Under the pieces are notes generated by a model, which saw nothing but the letters and a program-made list of their open reading frames with translations, was not told the origin of the DNA and ran no database searches. Positions 14,261 to 24,046 of a stretch of 43,184 bases of DNA are shown piece after piece (position 1 is the first letter of the stretch; each line of letters opens with the position of its first letter). The DNA is from Chlorobium sp. (GTDB lineage Bacteria > Bacteroidota > Chlorobiia > Chlorobiales > Chlorobiaceae), in assembly GCA_005843815.1 (NCBI GenBank), contig SZYA01000069.1, positions 1 through 43,184 on the forward strand. The letters run 5' to 3'. Position numbers and translations under genes: made by a program.

Positions 14261-15079
14261 ATGCTTGAAATAAAAGTTATCGAAGAGTTAAAATCTGAGA
14301 TTATTGCACAGAAAGAGAGAACCCTTCCCCAACAATTTGAGCGGGTGCTGGCTCTGGTCAATGTGCTTCGGCAGGAGTGCCCCTGGGACAGGAAGCAGAC
14401 CGCAGAGTCGCTGGCCCACCTGCTGCTTGAAGAGAGCTATGAGCTGGTGCATGCTATCGATCAGCACGATGAAGGTGAACTGAAAAAAGAGATTGGTGAT
14501 CTCTTTATGCATCTCTGTTTTCAGGTGCAACTCGGCGAAGAGCGCGGTGCATTCACGTTTAACGACGTTTTTGATGCTCTCTGCCAGAAGCTTGTGCATC
14601 GCCACCCGCATGTTTTTGGTGACACCTTGGCCGAAACTGAGGGTGACGTGCTGAAAAACTGGGAGATGCTCAAGCTCCGCGAAGGGCGGAAAAGCCTGCT
14701 TGATGGCGTGCCGACAGCAATGTCAGAGCTTCTTCGCGCCTACCGTGTACAGAAAAAGGTGGCCGGTGTCGGCTTTGACTGGCAGAGTGACGACGGCGTG
14801 CTCGACAAGCTTGTTGAAGAGATCGAAGAGCTGAAGCAGGCCGCCAGCAAGGAGGAGCAGGAGGATGAGTTCGGCGATCTGCTCTTCACTCTCGTCAATT
14901 ACAGCCGTTTTCTGGGCGCCAATCCCGAAGACGCTCTCCGCAAGGCCACCAACAAGTTTATCAGCCGCTTCATCAGGGTTGAAGAACAGGTAGGAACATC
15001 AGGCCGCCCATGGCAAGAGTACACCCCCGAAGAGCTGGATCTGCTGTGGCGGGCGGCGAAAATGGGAACGGTACACTGA
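14261..15079 (+). CDS. mazG: MazG nucleoside triphosphate pyrophosphohydrolase
   Basis: This 272-residue protein has two MazG modules. The first carries CPWDRKQTAESLAHLLLEE and then EIGDLFMH (about residues 40-90). The second has VEEIEELK and then DEFGDLLFTL (about 185-210). The paired Glu-Glu-x-x-Glu and E-x-x-D motifs bind the metals used to hydrolyse (d)NTPs to monophosphate and pyrophosphate, a house-cleaning role. The length is near that of E. coli MazG (263). No clear Shine-Dalgarno precedes the ATG. It lies divergent from the MazEF pair and converges on treS, 41 bp away. Confidence 0.95.
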   Translation: MLEIKVIEELKSEIIAQKERTLPQQFERVLALVNVLRQECPWDRKQTAESLAHLLLEESYELVHAIDQHDEGELKKEIGDLFMHLCFQVQLGEERGAFTFNDVFDALCQKLVHRHPHVFGDTLAETEGDVLKNWEMLKLREGRKSLLDGVPTAMSELLRAYRVQKKVAGVGFDWQSDDGVLDKLVEEIEELKQAASKEEQEDEFGDLLFTLVNYSRFLGANPEDALRKATNKFISRFIRVEEQVGTSGRPWQEYTPEELDLLWRAAKMGTVH

Positions 15080-15120
15080 CCCCGCCGTGGAGAGGCAGGG
15101 CCCAGTGTCCATCCTTATGT

Positions 15121-18100
15121 TCATGACTCCAGAATCTTCAGAATCCCGCGAAGCGGAATTGCGGCCCATTCTGGCCGATTGTTCAGCTCGTAGTTGAGTT
15201 CATAGATCGCCTTGTGCATCAGGTAGCCACGCATCAGATGCTCCCGCTGTTTTGAGGCTGCTGGTACAATAGTGCTGTTTTTGGTCTTTTCGAAGTAGCT
15301 GTCGACAAAGTGCTGCCCGACGTATAAACTCCAGCGATCGGCCCATGGCTCAAGAGCCGCCTGATCTTCGGGACGGAGCGTCTCTGCGATCTGGCGCAAC
15401 GCATTGAAGGCGGCATAATCGAACGAGCGGAGCATCCCTGAAATATCGCTGAAGACCGACCGCTTGATTTTGCGCTCGGAGATCGGACGGGCGGGCTCCC
15501 CCTCAAAGTCAATGACCACAAAGTCTTTACCGGTAAAGAGCACTTGACCAAGGTGATAGTCGCCGTGAATGCGGATTTTCAGTGTGTCAATTTTTTCGTT
15601 TCTGATTGGATCAAACTGCTGCAGCACCTCTTTTTCTCTCTTGACAAAAAGAGAGGCAAGCTGCTGTTGTTCTGGAGCCATGTTGGGCATGATTTCCCGG
15701 ATGAGAATGACCGCACGTTTCACCTGCTCACACATTGCCTGATAGATGGAGCGCTGATAGAGCGTTGTAAAGGGCTCCGGCGTAAATGCCGTATCCTCAT
15801 CAAGAGAGGCCAGTGCGAGGTGCATTTCAGCGGTACGCTCCGCAAGCTTTTCGATCATCCCAAGATAAAATCCGCCAATAAGCTCCTGCATGATTTCAGG
15901 AAGCTTGACAGGGTTGCCACTCAACGCAGGCTGTGGTGGCAAGGAGAGGTGAGTGTGCATTTTTGCAAGAACGTTCTCGTAGTAGCGCTTGACCTGATCG
16001 AGCGAAAGCTGCCATGCGTCGCCTTCGTTCTTGACATAACTCTGCAAAATGCCGAGTGAGTAACGGCTGCTACGATTCTGGTCGTAGTTCAGGGTGCCAA
16101 GAAAAGTTGGCAGATTGGTAAACGAGGTGTGGTTACTCAGCGCGCTGCACATCTCCACCTCCGGTGATACTCCGGGTTCAATGCGGCGGTAGAGCTTCAG
16201 GCAGAGATCGCTATTGAACCTGATTGAGGTGTTGCTCTGTTCGAGGCCCATCAGGGAGGGCTCAGGTTCCACACCCTCAACGGGGTTGAGCTTTGCAGAG
16301 ATGAGGCCGGAGACAAGAGCTGCTTTTCCCTGCCATTTCTCTTTTCCGGTGAGGAGGCGGTAGAGATGGGTCAGGAACGGTATATCGAAGGTTGCATCGC
16401 AAAGATATCCCTCTTCATCGCCAACCACCACTCTGGCGAGAACTCTTTTACAGAAGTTGTCGTCGAATGGAGTGACTGTCGAGAGTGGCGCAAAGGAGAG
16501 TGGCAGTTGATAAAGCTCGTTTTCACCACTTGAGTAGCGCACTTCGGTCACCAGAAGCTTTGCTTTTGGTAAACCTGTGACCGGTATGGTGTCGTTGATG
16601 GAGATACGCATAATGGTGCGGGCTTTGCCTCCAAACCAGCGGCTTGCCTTGTAGTAGCGTGGCAGAATATCTGTTTCGAGCAACTCCCTGCTTTTGCCGG
16701 TAAAGAGGCTTGGCCAGCGGGCGACCGTGGTAAACGGTTTGTCCAGAGAGCTGCGGGTATCGACCTCTGCTGCATCCTTGATCAGTTTCAGCCAGAAATA
16801 ACCATAAGAGCCAAGGGAAACCATGTAGGGATCTTTCCTGATCTTCGGGAAGCGGTTCTGGCTGAAGAGCTCTTCAGGAATAAATCCATCAAAACGGGAG
16901 AGGTCAATTGTTACTGCCTGGGCATTTTTTGAGAGGTTGATTATGGAGAGTATGGTTTCGTCCTCAAACTGACGGATAAAAATCAGCACTTTCGGATTGC
17001 TTACCTCAAGGAACTCAATGGTACCCCGACTGAGCGATTTGTAGCGGTGAGCGGTGGAGATGGCGTGGCGCATCCACCAGAGCAGCGAGTTGACATTGCT
17101 CTCCTGTACTTCAACATTGACCGCTTCGTAGTGGTATTCCGGGTCGATAATGAGCGGCAACAGAAGCTTCTGGGGGTTAGCCCGTGAAAAGCCTGCATTG
17201 CGTTCGGCGTTCCACTGCATTGGGGTGCGCACCCCGTCGCGGTCACCAAGATAGAAGTTGTCGCCCATACCGATTTCGTCGCCATAGTAGAGTACCGGAG
17301 TGCCGGGCAGGGAGAGCAGCATAATGTTCATCAGCTCAATTTTGCGACGGTCGTTCGACATGAGGGGCGCAAGACGGCGGCGAATACCGAGGTTGATGCG
17401 GGCTTTGGGATCGTTGGCATAGATGCGGCGCATATAGTCGCGCTCCTCATCAGTGACCATTTCAAGGGTCAGTTCATCATGGTTGCGCAGAAACGAGGCC
17501 CATTGGCATGATTCAGGAATTTCAGGAGTCTGTTCGAGAATATCAAGAATCGGGAAGCGATCTTCGGTGGCCACAGCCATATACATGCGTGGCATCAGAG
17601 GAAAATGGAAGTTCATGTGGCAGAGGTCGCCCGTACCGAAATAGGCGGCGGAATCCTCCGGCCACTGGTTGGCTTCAGCAAGCAGCATACGGTTTGGGTA
17701 ATGCTCGTCCACATAAGCACGCAACCCTCTCAGATATTCGTAGGTCTGAGGAAGATTTTCACAGTTGGAGTTCTCCGCTTCGTAGAGGTAGGGCACGGCA
17801 TCAAGCCGCAAACCGTCAACCCCCATGCCAAGCCAGAAATCAAGCACATTGCGCAGCGCATCATGGACTGCCGGATTTTCAAAGTTCAGATCAGGCTGGT
17901 GGTGGTAGAAGCGGTGCCAGTAATATTGACCGGCAACAGCGTCCCAAGTCCAGTTGGATGCCTCGAAATCCTGAAAGATAATGCGTGTCTCTGAGTATTT
18001 GTTGGGGTCATCGCTCCAGACATAGAAGTTCCGCTCGGGTGAACCTGCCGCTGCTTTTCTTGCGCTCTGGAACCAGGCGTGTTGATCGGAGGTGTGGTTG

Positions 18101-18411
18101 ACCACCAACTCGGTAATCACCTTGAGGCCAAGGCTATGCGCTTCATCCAGAAATTGCCGGAAATCTTCGAGTGTTCCATAATCGGGATTGACGCTCATGT
18201 AGTCAGCGATATCATATCCGTCATCACGAAGAGGTGATGGATAAAAAGGAAGAATCCATATAGCCGTAATTCCCAGACTCTGTAGATAGCCCAGTTTCTG
18301 GCGCAATCCCTGAAAATCGCCGACACCGTCATTGTTGCTGTCATAAAATGTTTTGACGTGTGCCTCGTAAATAATTGCGTCTTTGTACCAGAGCGGTTCA
18401 GGTTGATACAT
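15121..18411 (-). CDS. treS: Fused trehalose synthase/amylase and maltokinase (TreS-Mak)
   Basis: This 1096-residue fusion starts with a GH13 trehalose synthase (about 1-550): catalytic Asp204 in GLRLDAVPY, Glu246 in LLAEANQW and Asp312 in RNHDE. From about 570 to the end is a maltokinase of the aminoglycoside-phosphotransferase type, with the catalytic loop HGDYHLGQV and the metal motif VVIDFEGEP. TreS interconverts trehalose and maltose, and the kinase makes maltose 1-phosphate, the donor for GlgE. glgE is the next gene upstream on the same strand (127 bp away), so this is the GlgE alpha-glucan pathway. The fusion channels maltose directly to the kinase. The 127-bp gap contains a hairpin GGGGTTG/CAACCCC (18488-18494 with 18503-18509). 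Confidence 0.95.
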   Translation of the reverse strand: MYQPEPLWYKDAIIYEAHVKTFYDSNNDGVGDFQGLRQKLGYLQSLGITAIWILPFYPSPLRDDGYDIADYMSVNPDYGTLEDFRQFLDEAHSLGLKVITELVVNHTSDQHAWFQSARKAAAGSPERNFYVWSDDPNKYSETRIIFQDFEASNWTWDAVAGQYYWHRFYHHQPDLNFENPAVHDALRNVLDFWLGMGVDGLRLDAVPYLYEAENSNCENLPQTYEYLRGLRAYVDEHYPNRMLLAEANQWPEDSAAYFGTGDLCHMNFHFPLMPRMYMAVATEDRFPILDILEQTPEIPESCQWASFLRNHDELTLEMVTDEERDYMRRIYANDPKARINLGIRRRLAPLMSNDRRKIELMNIMLLSLPGTPVLYYGDEIGMGDNFYLGDRDGVRTPMQWNAERNAGFSRANPQKLLLPLIIDPEYHYEAVNVEVQESNVNSLLWWMRHAISTAHRYKSLSRGTIEFLEVSNPKVLIFIRQFEDETILSIINLSKNAQAVTIDLSRFDGFIPEELFSQNRFPKIRKDPYMVSLGSYGYFWLKLIKDAAEVDTRSSLDKPFTTVARWPSLFTGKSRELLETDILPRYYKASRWFGGKARTIMRISINDTIPVTGLPKAKLLVTEVRYSSGENELYQLPLSFAPLSTVTPFDDNFCKRVLARVVVGDEEGYLCDATFDIPFLTHLYRLLTGKEKWQGKAALVSGLISAKLNPVEGVEPEPSLMGLEQSNTSIRFNSDLCLKLYRRIEPGVSPEVEMCSALSNHTSFTNLPTFLGTLNYDQNRSSRYSLGILQSYVKNEGDAWQLSLDQVKRYYENVLAKMHTHLSLPPQPALSGNPVKLPEIMQELIGGFYLGMIEKLAERTAEMHLALASLDEDTAFTPEPFTTLYQRSIYQAMCEQVKRAVILIREIMPNMAPEQQQLASLFVKREKEVLQQFDPIRNEKIDTLKIRIHGDYHLGQVLFTGKDFVVIDFEGEPARPISERKIKRSVFSDISGMLRSFDYAAFNALRQIAETLRPEDQAALEPWADRWSLYVGQHFVDSYFEKTKNSTIVPAASKQREHLMRGYLMHKAIYELNYELNNRPEWAAIPLRGILKILES

Positions 18412-18538
18412 GGTGAGTTTGTTAAGGTCTTAAAAAAATAGGTGCTCGTTACTTATTGTTGGTGGTGCGTTGCCGGGATGCCATGCAGGGGTTGATTGCG
18501 AACAACCCCATTCGAAAAATCGCCCCGTCCGGTTGCGG

Positions 18539-20632
18539 TTAGCCAAGTGTTACCCTGAAAATGTGCGCGGGCATTGCTCTGGGGTTTATCTCCACAAAGT
18601 TCCATTCGCCATTCCATTCGTAGTGATTGCCATTGAGCAGATCATCAACACCGAACTGATACTGGTGCGACAGTCCGAAAAGTTCAAGCGGAAAGCGGAG
18701 CCATCCGCTATGTGAGCTTGACTGATCAAGATTGACCACGGTCAGAATAATATTGCTGCCATCATCCGATTGCTTTACATAGGCCATCAGCATATCGTGC
18801 TCATTGCCTGGCGAAGCTTCGATACGCACAAAAGTAATGTTGTTATTCTGCTGCAGTGCCGAATTCTCTTTTCTGATCCGGTTGATTCTGGTGATTTCAG
18901 CTCGAATATTGCCGGGTCGGTCGAGATCCCAGTGACGAATTTCATACTTCTCGGAGTCGAGATACTCCTCTTTGCCTTCTGCCACGGGGATATGCTCGCA
19001 CAGTTCGTAGGCTGGGCCGTACATGCCGTAGTTGGCTGACAGGGTTGAGGCGAGTACCAGACGGATAATGAACTTTTCGCGATCACCCTTCTGAAGCTCT
19101 TCGTGGAGAATGTCGGGAGTGTTTGGCCAGAAGTTAGGCCGCATGAAATGTTTGAGAGGTGACGTGGTCAGCTCGGTGACATACTCTTGAAGCTCCTGCC
19201 TGGTATTGCGCCAGGTAAAGTAGCTGTATGACTGGCTGTAGCCAATTTTAGCAAGTCGGGCCATCAGTTTTGGACGGGTAAAGGCTTCGGCCAGAAAAAC
19301 GGTATCGGGGTGCTCTTCTCTTATTGACGCAATTGCCCACTCCCAGAAAGGGAAGGCCTTGGTATGAGGATTATCGACCCGGAAAATCTTGACCCCCTTG
19401 CTGATCCAGAAAAGAAAGATGCTTTTCAGCTCAATCCAAAGATTCTGCCAATCATCAGACTCAAAGTTGATGGGGAGGATATCCTCGTATCGCTTGGGCG
19501 GGTTTTCAGCAAACTGAACGGTGCCATCCGGTCGCCAGGTAAACCACTGCGGGTACTCCTCGACCCAAGGGTGATCGGGTGAACACTGAAAGGCAATATC
19601 AAGCGCCACTGCAAGACCTCTCTCTTCAGCCGCAGTAACAAAATCAGTAAAATCATCAATGGTACCGAGTTCAGGATGAACAGCCTTGTGCCCCCCGTCA
19701 CTATTGCCAATTGCCCAGCAGCTTCCTGGCTCACCTGGAGCGACGACAAGAGCATTATTTTTGCCTTTTCGTTTGGTGTAGCCAATTGGATGAATTGGCG
19801 GCAGATAGATGACATCAAACCCCATCCCGGCAATCATCGGTAGCAGACGGCGGCAATCATTGAAGGTGCCATGTTTGCCTGGCTCTTCAGCCCATGAGCG
19901 GGGAAAAATTTCATACCATGCACTGCATCCGGCCTTTTTCTGTTCAACCGTCAGAGGAAGCACTCTGTCATACATGGTCGTAAACTGTATATCGGGATTG
20001 TTACCCATGAGGGTGCCGAGAAGGGTGTCGAGCGCTGCGGCCTTTTGCCCATCTTCAGACCTGAGTGTGGAGGCAAAACTCTTGAGCTTTGCCTCATCAG
20101 ATTTTCCAGCTCTCCTGGCGGCCTTGTCGACAAGCAGGGCACCAACCCGGAGGTCGAGTGAAACATCCTGACCGGCATCGATTTTTTTGATCAAACCCTT
20201 TTTCCACGTCTGGAAATGATCGACTCTGGCCTCAATGGTATATTCATACTGGCCGGGCGGACCAACAATAAATGATCCCCGCCAACGGTCATTGCCCTGC
20301 AACTCCATTGGGGAGCGATCCCACTCCTCCTTTCCACGAGGTCTGAAACAGAGTTCTGCAGCAATCGCATCGGCACCATCAACAAAAATATCGGCTTCAA
20401 CTACAATATGATCACCCTCCACCCCTTTTGCCGGGTACTTGCCCCCGTCAAGCTCCGGCGAGACCGCTTCAATGACAACCCGCTGGCGGCCATCAAAGAG
20501 TTCAGCGCAAAACAGGGGAACCGTCCGTCGGAATGTATTGTTCATGGTCACTTTGTCAAAATCTCTGGTTAATGCCGGGTGGTATTCCGGCCATAAATCG
20601 GTCACTCCGGCCAAACAGCCCAGGCACGGCAC
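18539..20632 (-). CDS. glgE: Alpha-1,4-glucan:maltose-1-phosphate maltosyltransferase GlgE
   Basis: In the longest frame this is 697 residues. It transfers maltosyl units from maltose 1-phosphate onto alpha-1,4-glucan (GH13_3). It has the N-terminal DUF3416-type domain (about 30-230), YEIFPRSWA near 240, the nucleophile Asp420 in FRVDNPHTK, the acid/base Glu449 in FLAEAFTRPK and Asp507 in WPNTPDIL. The DNPHTK form of the motif is diagnostic of GlgE. The longest frame opens with GTG at 20632, but the family match begins after Met30, so the ATG at 20545 is the more probable start (668 residues). The partner TreS-maltokinase lies directly downstream. The product is probably storage or protective glucan in the cytoplasm. 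Confidence 0.95.
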   Translation of the reverse strand: MPCLGCLAGVTDLWPEYHPALTRDFDKVTMNNTFRRTVPLFCAELFDGRQRVVIEAVSPELDGGKYPAKGVEGDHIVVEADIFVDGADAIAAELCFRPRGKEEWDRSPMELQGNDRWRGSFIVGPPGQYEYTIEARVDHFQTWKKGLIKKIDAGQDVSLDLRVGALLVDKAARRAGKSDEAKLKSFASTLRSEDGQKAAALDTLLGTLMGNNPDIQFTTMYDRVLPLTVEQKKAGCSAWYEIFPRSWAEEPGKHGTFNDCRRLLPMIAGMGFDVIYLPPIHPIGYTKRKGKNNALVVAPGEPGSCWAIGNSDGGHKAVHPELGTIDDFTDFVTAAEERGLAVALDIAFQCSPDHPWVEEYPQWFTWRPDGTVQFAENPPKRYEDILPINFESDDWQNLWIELKSIFLFWISKGVKIFRVDNPHTKAFPFWEWAIASIREEHPDTVFLAEAFTRPKLMARLAKIGYSQSYSYFTWRNTRQELQEYVTELTTSPLKHFMRPNFWPNTPDILHEELQKGDREKFIIRLVLASTLSANYGMYGPAYELCEHIPVAEGKEEYLDSEKYEIRHWDLDRPGNIRAEITRINRIRKENSALQQNNNITFVRIEASPGNEHDMLMAYVKQSDDGSNIILTVVNLDQSSSHSGWLRFPLELFGLSHQYQFGVDDLLNGNHYEWNGEWNFVEINPRAMPAHIFRVTLG

Positions 20633-20806
20633 CCTGTTTTATACAGAAGGGAAAATATGAAAACTCCTTTACTTTTTTGCCTCGATATTCTTCTAATTTG
20701 CATGATAGTGGTCAATCCTTGATACTCATTTTGATTTCTCCTGAAAAAAATTGTTCTTTTAGCGAAATAAGTTTTACCAAAAAATATTCAAAGAGAGAAG
20801 AGAATC

Positions 20807-21902
20807 ATGTTTGAACCACAAAAAGAAAGACTGCAGGAGATTCATCGTCGCCTCGAACAGTTACGGGGGTATCTTTGACGTCGATCAACGCAAGGAAAAA
20901 ATTGAGGATCTTGAGAAAATAACCAGCGATCCGGTTTTCTGGAGCGATCAGAAAGCTGCAAACAAGGTGCTGAAGGAGTTGAACGAACATAAGTCCTGGT
21001 CTGAAGGGTACGAAAAGATAGCGGCAAAGGCGCGTTTTTGTCAGGATGAGTTCGACATTGCCATAGAGCTGGAGGATGAATCTTTTGGCGATGAGCTTCT
21101 TGCGTCAATAGCATTGATTGAGGATGATATCGCGGCGATTGAGTTTAGAAATATGCTTTCCGGGAAAGATGATGCCGGAAACGCCATGATCACCATCCAC
21201 GCTGGAGCAGGCGGCACTGAGGCACAGGACTGGGCGGAGATGCTCTACCGGATGTATATGCGTTGGGCTGAGCGTAAAGGGTTTAAAATCTATACTGACG
21301 ATTACCAGGAGGGCGATGGCGCTGGCATCAAAACGGCAACGCTTGAAATTGAGGGGCCTTACGCGTATGGTTATCTGAAAGCTGAAAATGGTGTTCATCG
21401 GCTGGTGCGTGTCTCTCCGTTCGACTCCAATGCAAGGCGACACACCTCCTTTGCCAGCGTCTTCACCTATCCCGAGGCTCCCCCTGATGTTGAAATTGAT
21501 GTCCGCAAGGAGGATCTTGAGCTTTCGACCTTCCGTAGTGGTGGCAAGGGTGGACAGAATGTCAACAAGGTTGAGACTGCCGTGCGCATCAAGCATCTTC
21601 CAACCGGTATCGTGGTTGGTTGCCAGGAGGAGCGATCGCAGTTCCAGAACAGGGAGCGGGCGATGAAAATGCTGATGGCCCAGCTCTATCAGCGGCAGCG
21701 TGACGAAGAGGATGCCAAAAAGCGCGTAATTGAGGGCAAAAAGAAAAAAATCGAGTGGGGAAGCCAGATCAGAAGCTATGTGCTCGACGATCGGCGAATC
21801 AAGGATCATCGCACCAACTACGAGCGGTTCGATGTCGAAACGGTGCTTGATGGCGACCTTGATGAGTTCATGGAAAAATATCTCTCTGAATTTGGTGACT
21901 GA
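20807..21902 (+). CDS. prfB: Peptide chain release factor 2 (programmed +1 frameshift)
   Basis: The zero frame starts at the ATG at 20807 (AAGAGAGAAGAG upstream) and meets an in-frame TGA at 20876-20878, after 23 codons. A +1 shift at CTT-TGA-C continues in the main frame from GAC at 20877 to the TGA at 21900-21902, giving about 364 residues, the normal RF2 length. The SPF tripeptide that reads UGA/UAA is present (VRVSPFDSN), as is the catalytic GGQ loop ([13 protein letters not shown]). The frameshift lets RF2 limit its own synthesis: when it is scarce, UGA is read slowly and the shift is favoured. The metallophosphoesterase start overlaps the stop (TGATG). Confidence 0.96.
20864..20879 (+). 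promoter_or_regulatory. RF2 autoregulatory +1 frameshift site
   Basis: CGG GGG TAT CTT TGA C contains the internal Shine-Dalgarno-like GGGGG (20865-20869), three bases before the slippery CTT (20873-20875), the UGA stop and a 3' C. This is the classic arrangement of bacterial prfB genes (compare AGGGGGTATCTTTGAC). Confidence 0.95.
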
Positions 21903-22744
21903 TGGTGACCTCCGCGAATAATCCGCTGCTCCGGTTCGGCATCATCACCGACATCCACTTTTCAACGGAGAACGAACCTGCGGCAGCAGCACAAACTGCC
22001 GCAGACCTTCGCGACTGTCTGGAGTACTGGCAGCATCACGATGTGGATTTTTTACTCCAGCTTGGCGACCAGATTAATGGGAGCGACAAGCACAAAAAGG
22101 AGGAGCTTCGGCAAGTCAGCTCCATTCTCAACACATTTCCCGGCTCTATCCGTCATGTGATCGGCAACCACTGCCTTGCCCTGCCCCGGCAGGAGCTTAT
22201 GAGGGCCTATGGCCTGCATTCACCTTTTTATGCCTTTACCATGAAAGGGTTTCGGTTTATTGTGCTTGACGGTATGGACGTTTCTGTGCTCCGTATGGCT
22301 GAAACGCCTGAAGATTGCCAGACTCTTGCTCTTTTTCGTGCGCATCCTGAGCTGCATGACTATTGTGGAGCTGTTGGAGTTCAGCAAAGAGTCTGGCTTA
22401 GGAAGGAGCTTGAGGAGGCGGAGTTAGCGGGAGAGAGTGTTATTGTGGTCTGCCACTTCCCTCTGCTTCCCGAGACTACTGACCAGAAACATGGCCTGCT
22501 CTGGAACCATGCAGAGATTGCAGAGCTGATTGCCTCTTTTTCCAATGTTCAGGCCTGTCTGAGTGGTCATTATCATTATGGAGGCTATGCGCTCTATCAC
22601 GGGATACACTTTGTTGTGTTCCCGGCCTTTGTGAACCGACTGGAACATCCCCGTTTCACCTGTGGCATGGCAGAACTGCATCATGGGCGGATGGTGATAA
22701 GAGATCAGCGCCATGAGAGACGCTATGATCTCTCTTTTCACTGA
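21902..22744 (+). CDS. Calcineurin-like metallophosphoesterase
   Basis: This 280-residue protein has all five metallophosphoesterase motifs: Asp17-x-His19 in ITDIHF, GDQIN near residue 57, GNHC near 90, the His of VVCHFPLLP, and GHYHYGG near 220. The layout resembles Mn-dependent ADP-ribose/CDP-alcohol diphosphatases of the calcineurin superfamily, but the substrate cannot be read from sequence. There is no signal peptide, so it is cytoplasmic. Its ATG overlaps the prfB stop (TGATG), which implies co-transcription and translational coupling, although no functional link to RF2 is obvious. Confidence 0.85.
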   Translation: MVTSANNPLLRFGIITDIHFSTENEPAAAAQTAADLRDCLEYWQHHDVDFLLQLGDQINGSDKHKKEELRQVSSILNTFPGSIRHVIGNHCLALPRQELMRAYGLHSPFYAFTMKGFRFIVLDGMDVSVLRMAETPEDCQTLALFRAHPELHDYCGAVGVQQRVWLRKELEEAELAGESVIVVCHFPLLPETTDQKHGLLWNHAEIAELIASFSNVQACLSGHYHYGGYALYHGIHFVVFPAFVNRLEHPRFTCGMAELHHGRMVIRDQRHERRYDLSFH

Positions 22745-23073
22745 ATCTCCTTCTGCTGCGTCTCCTTTTGACACTGCTGTTCTTATTCGTGGTGGCAACA
22801 GTTGCCTAAAGGGCGGAGGCGGGCATGGAGCCGATGCGGCTGCCTGTTGACCGTTGACCATAAAAAGCTTTTTGCCGGACTTTTTCTTTGCCCCGATCCC
22901 GGAGGTACCTGAGTGAACCAGTCTCCGTCAGGAGTTTTCTTATTTTGCGAGAAAATCAGTTTTACAAATTACCTTTCTCTGTATATTCTCTCTTCTGCGG
23001 AGAGTAATAACGGAATCTGCGCCTGTTCTCTGGAAGAACAAAACGATTTTCAATAATACCGGGATAAAAAAGT
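22745..23073. other. 329-bp region before dapA, regulatory
   Basis: No gene was found. A perfect inverted repeat TGTTCT-N5-AGAACA lies at 23024-23040, 34 bp before the dapA ATG, a candidate operator. Short mutually exclusive pairings CGGAG/CTCCG (22900-22904 with 22923-22927) and CCTGA/TCAGG (22908-22912 with 22928-22932) are possible but weak. No lysine riboswitch was recognised. Confidence 0.45.
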
Positions 23074-23964
23074 ATGTCCACACGATACATTTCAGGATCT
23101 GCCGTTGCACTGGTGACCCCTTTCAGACAGGATGGATCCATAGATTTCGATGCCTTGCGCAGGCTGGTACAGTTTCATCTTGAGGCGGGAACCGATATCA
23201 TCATCACCTGCGGAACAACGGGTGAGTCGCCGACACTGTCGGGGGATGAGCAGGCTGAAATTATCCGCACCGTTAAGGATGAGGCGGCGGGAAAGATTAT
23301 GGTGGCGGCAGGGGCTGGCACCAATGATACAAGGCACGCTGTCGAACTGGCAAAAAATGCTGAGCGGGCAGGAGCAGCAGCTCTTCTGTCGGTAGCGCCC
23401 TACTACAACAAGCCGTCGCAGGAGGGGATGTACCAGCATTACCGCCATGTTGCCGAGGCTGTCTCAGTGCCGATTATCATCTACAATGTGCCGGGGAGAA
23501 CCGGCTGCAACATAACGGCTGCAACTATTCTCAGGCTTGCTCGCGACTTTGAAAATATTGCGGCAGTCAAGGAGGCTTCGGAGAATATCAGCCAGATCTC
23601 CGAGCTGCTGGAGGAGCGCCCTGCCCACTTTTCGGTGCTGACCGGTGAAGATTCGCTGATTCTCCCCTTTATGGCAATGGGTGGAGACGGAGCAATCTCT
23701 GTCGCGGCTAACCAGATACCACAGCAGATCAAGCAACTGATTGAAGCGGTCAAACGCAACGACCTTGATGAGGCACGCTCAATCAACCGCCGCTACCGCA
23801 AACTCCTGAAACTGAACTTCATTGAGAGCAACCCTGTGCCGGTCAAGTACGCCCTTGCCCGCATGGGTATGATTGAAGAGCACTACCGTCTGCCACTGGT
23901 TCCACTGTCAGACGAAAGCAAAAAGATCATCGACCAGGAGCTAAAAACCCTCGGACTGACATAA
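23074..23964 (+). CDS. dapA: 4-hydroxy-tetrahydrodipicolinate synthase
   Basis: This 296-residue enzyme condenses pyruvate with aspartate semialdehyde, the first step of the lysine/diaminopimelate branch. The family landmarks are present: [10 protein letters not shown] (Thr48, Thr49), [11 protein letters not shown] (Tyr111), [10 protein letters not shown] (Tyr137, Arg142) and the Schiff-base Lys166 in [20 protein letters not shown] follows. The length is normal. It is a single gene, convergent with gcvPA. The sequence is complete with no sign of decay. Confidence 0.97.
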   Translation: MSTRYISGSAVALVTPFRQDGSIDFDALRRLVQFHLEAGTDIIITCGTTGESPTLSGDEQAEIIRTVKDEAAGKIMVAAGAGTNDTRHAVELAKNAERAGAAALLSVAPYYNKPSQEGMYQHYRHVAEAVSVPIIIYNVPGRTGCNITAATILRLARDFENIAAVKEASENISQISELLEERPAHFSVLTGEDSLILPFMAMGGDGAISVAANQIPQQIKQLIEAVKRNDLDEARSINRRYRKLLKLNFIESNPVPVKYALARMGMIEEHYRLPLVPLSDESKKIIDQELKTLGLT

Positions 23965-23982
23965 CGCCATATAACACCATCT

Positions 23983-24015
23983 TTTTTCAGCTCCCCCCCA
24001 AAGGGAGCTGAAAAA
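23983..24015. other. Stem-loop between convergent dapA and gcvPA
   Basis: TTTTTCAGCTCCC (23983-23995) pairs exactly with GGGAGCTGAAAAA (24003-24015) around a 7-nt loop. It lies between two gene ends, as a shared terminator would. The T-run is 5' and the A-run 3' on both strands, so the usual U-tail is absent. Confidence 0.6.
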
Positions 24016-24046
24016 TTTATAACCCCCCTGACTCCTATAAAAAAAA

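Noticed and set aside
18488..18509. Hairpin GGGGTTG/CAACCCC between glgE and treS as a terminator
   Set aside because: No U-run follows on the minus strand, and both genes form one pathway, so co-transcription is more likely.
22895..22935. Lysine riboswitch before dapA
   Set aside because: Only short 5-bp pairings exist and the conserved core of a lysine riboswitch was not seen.
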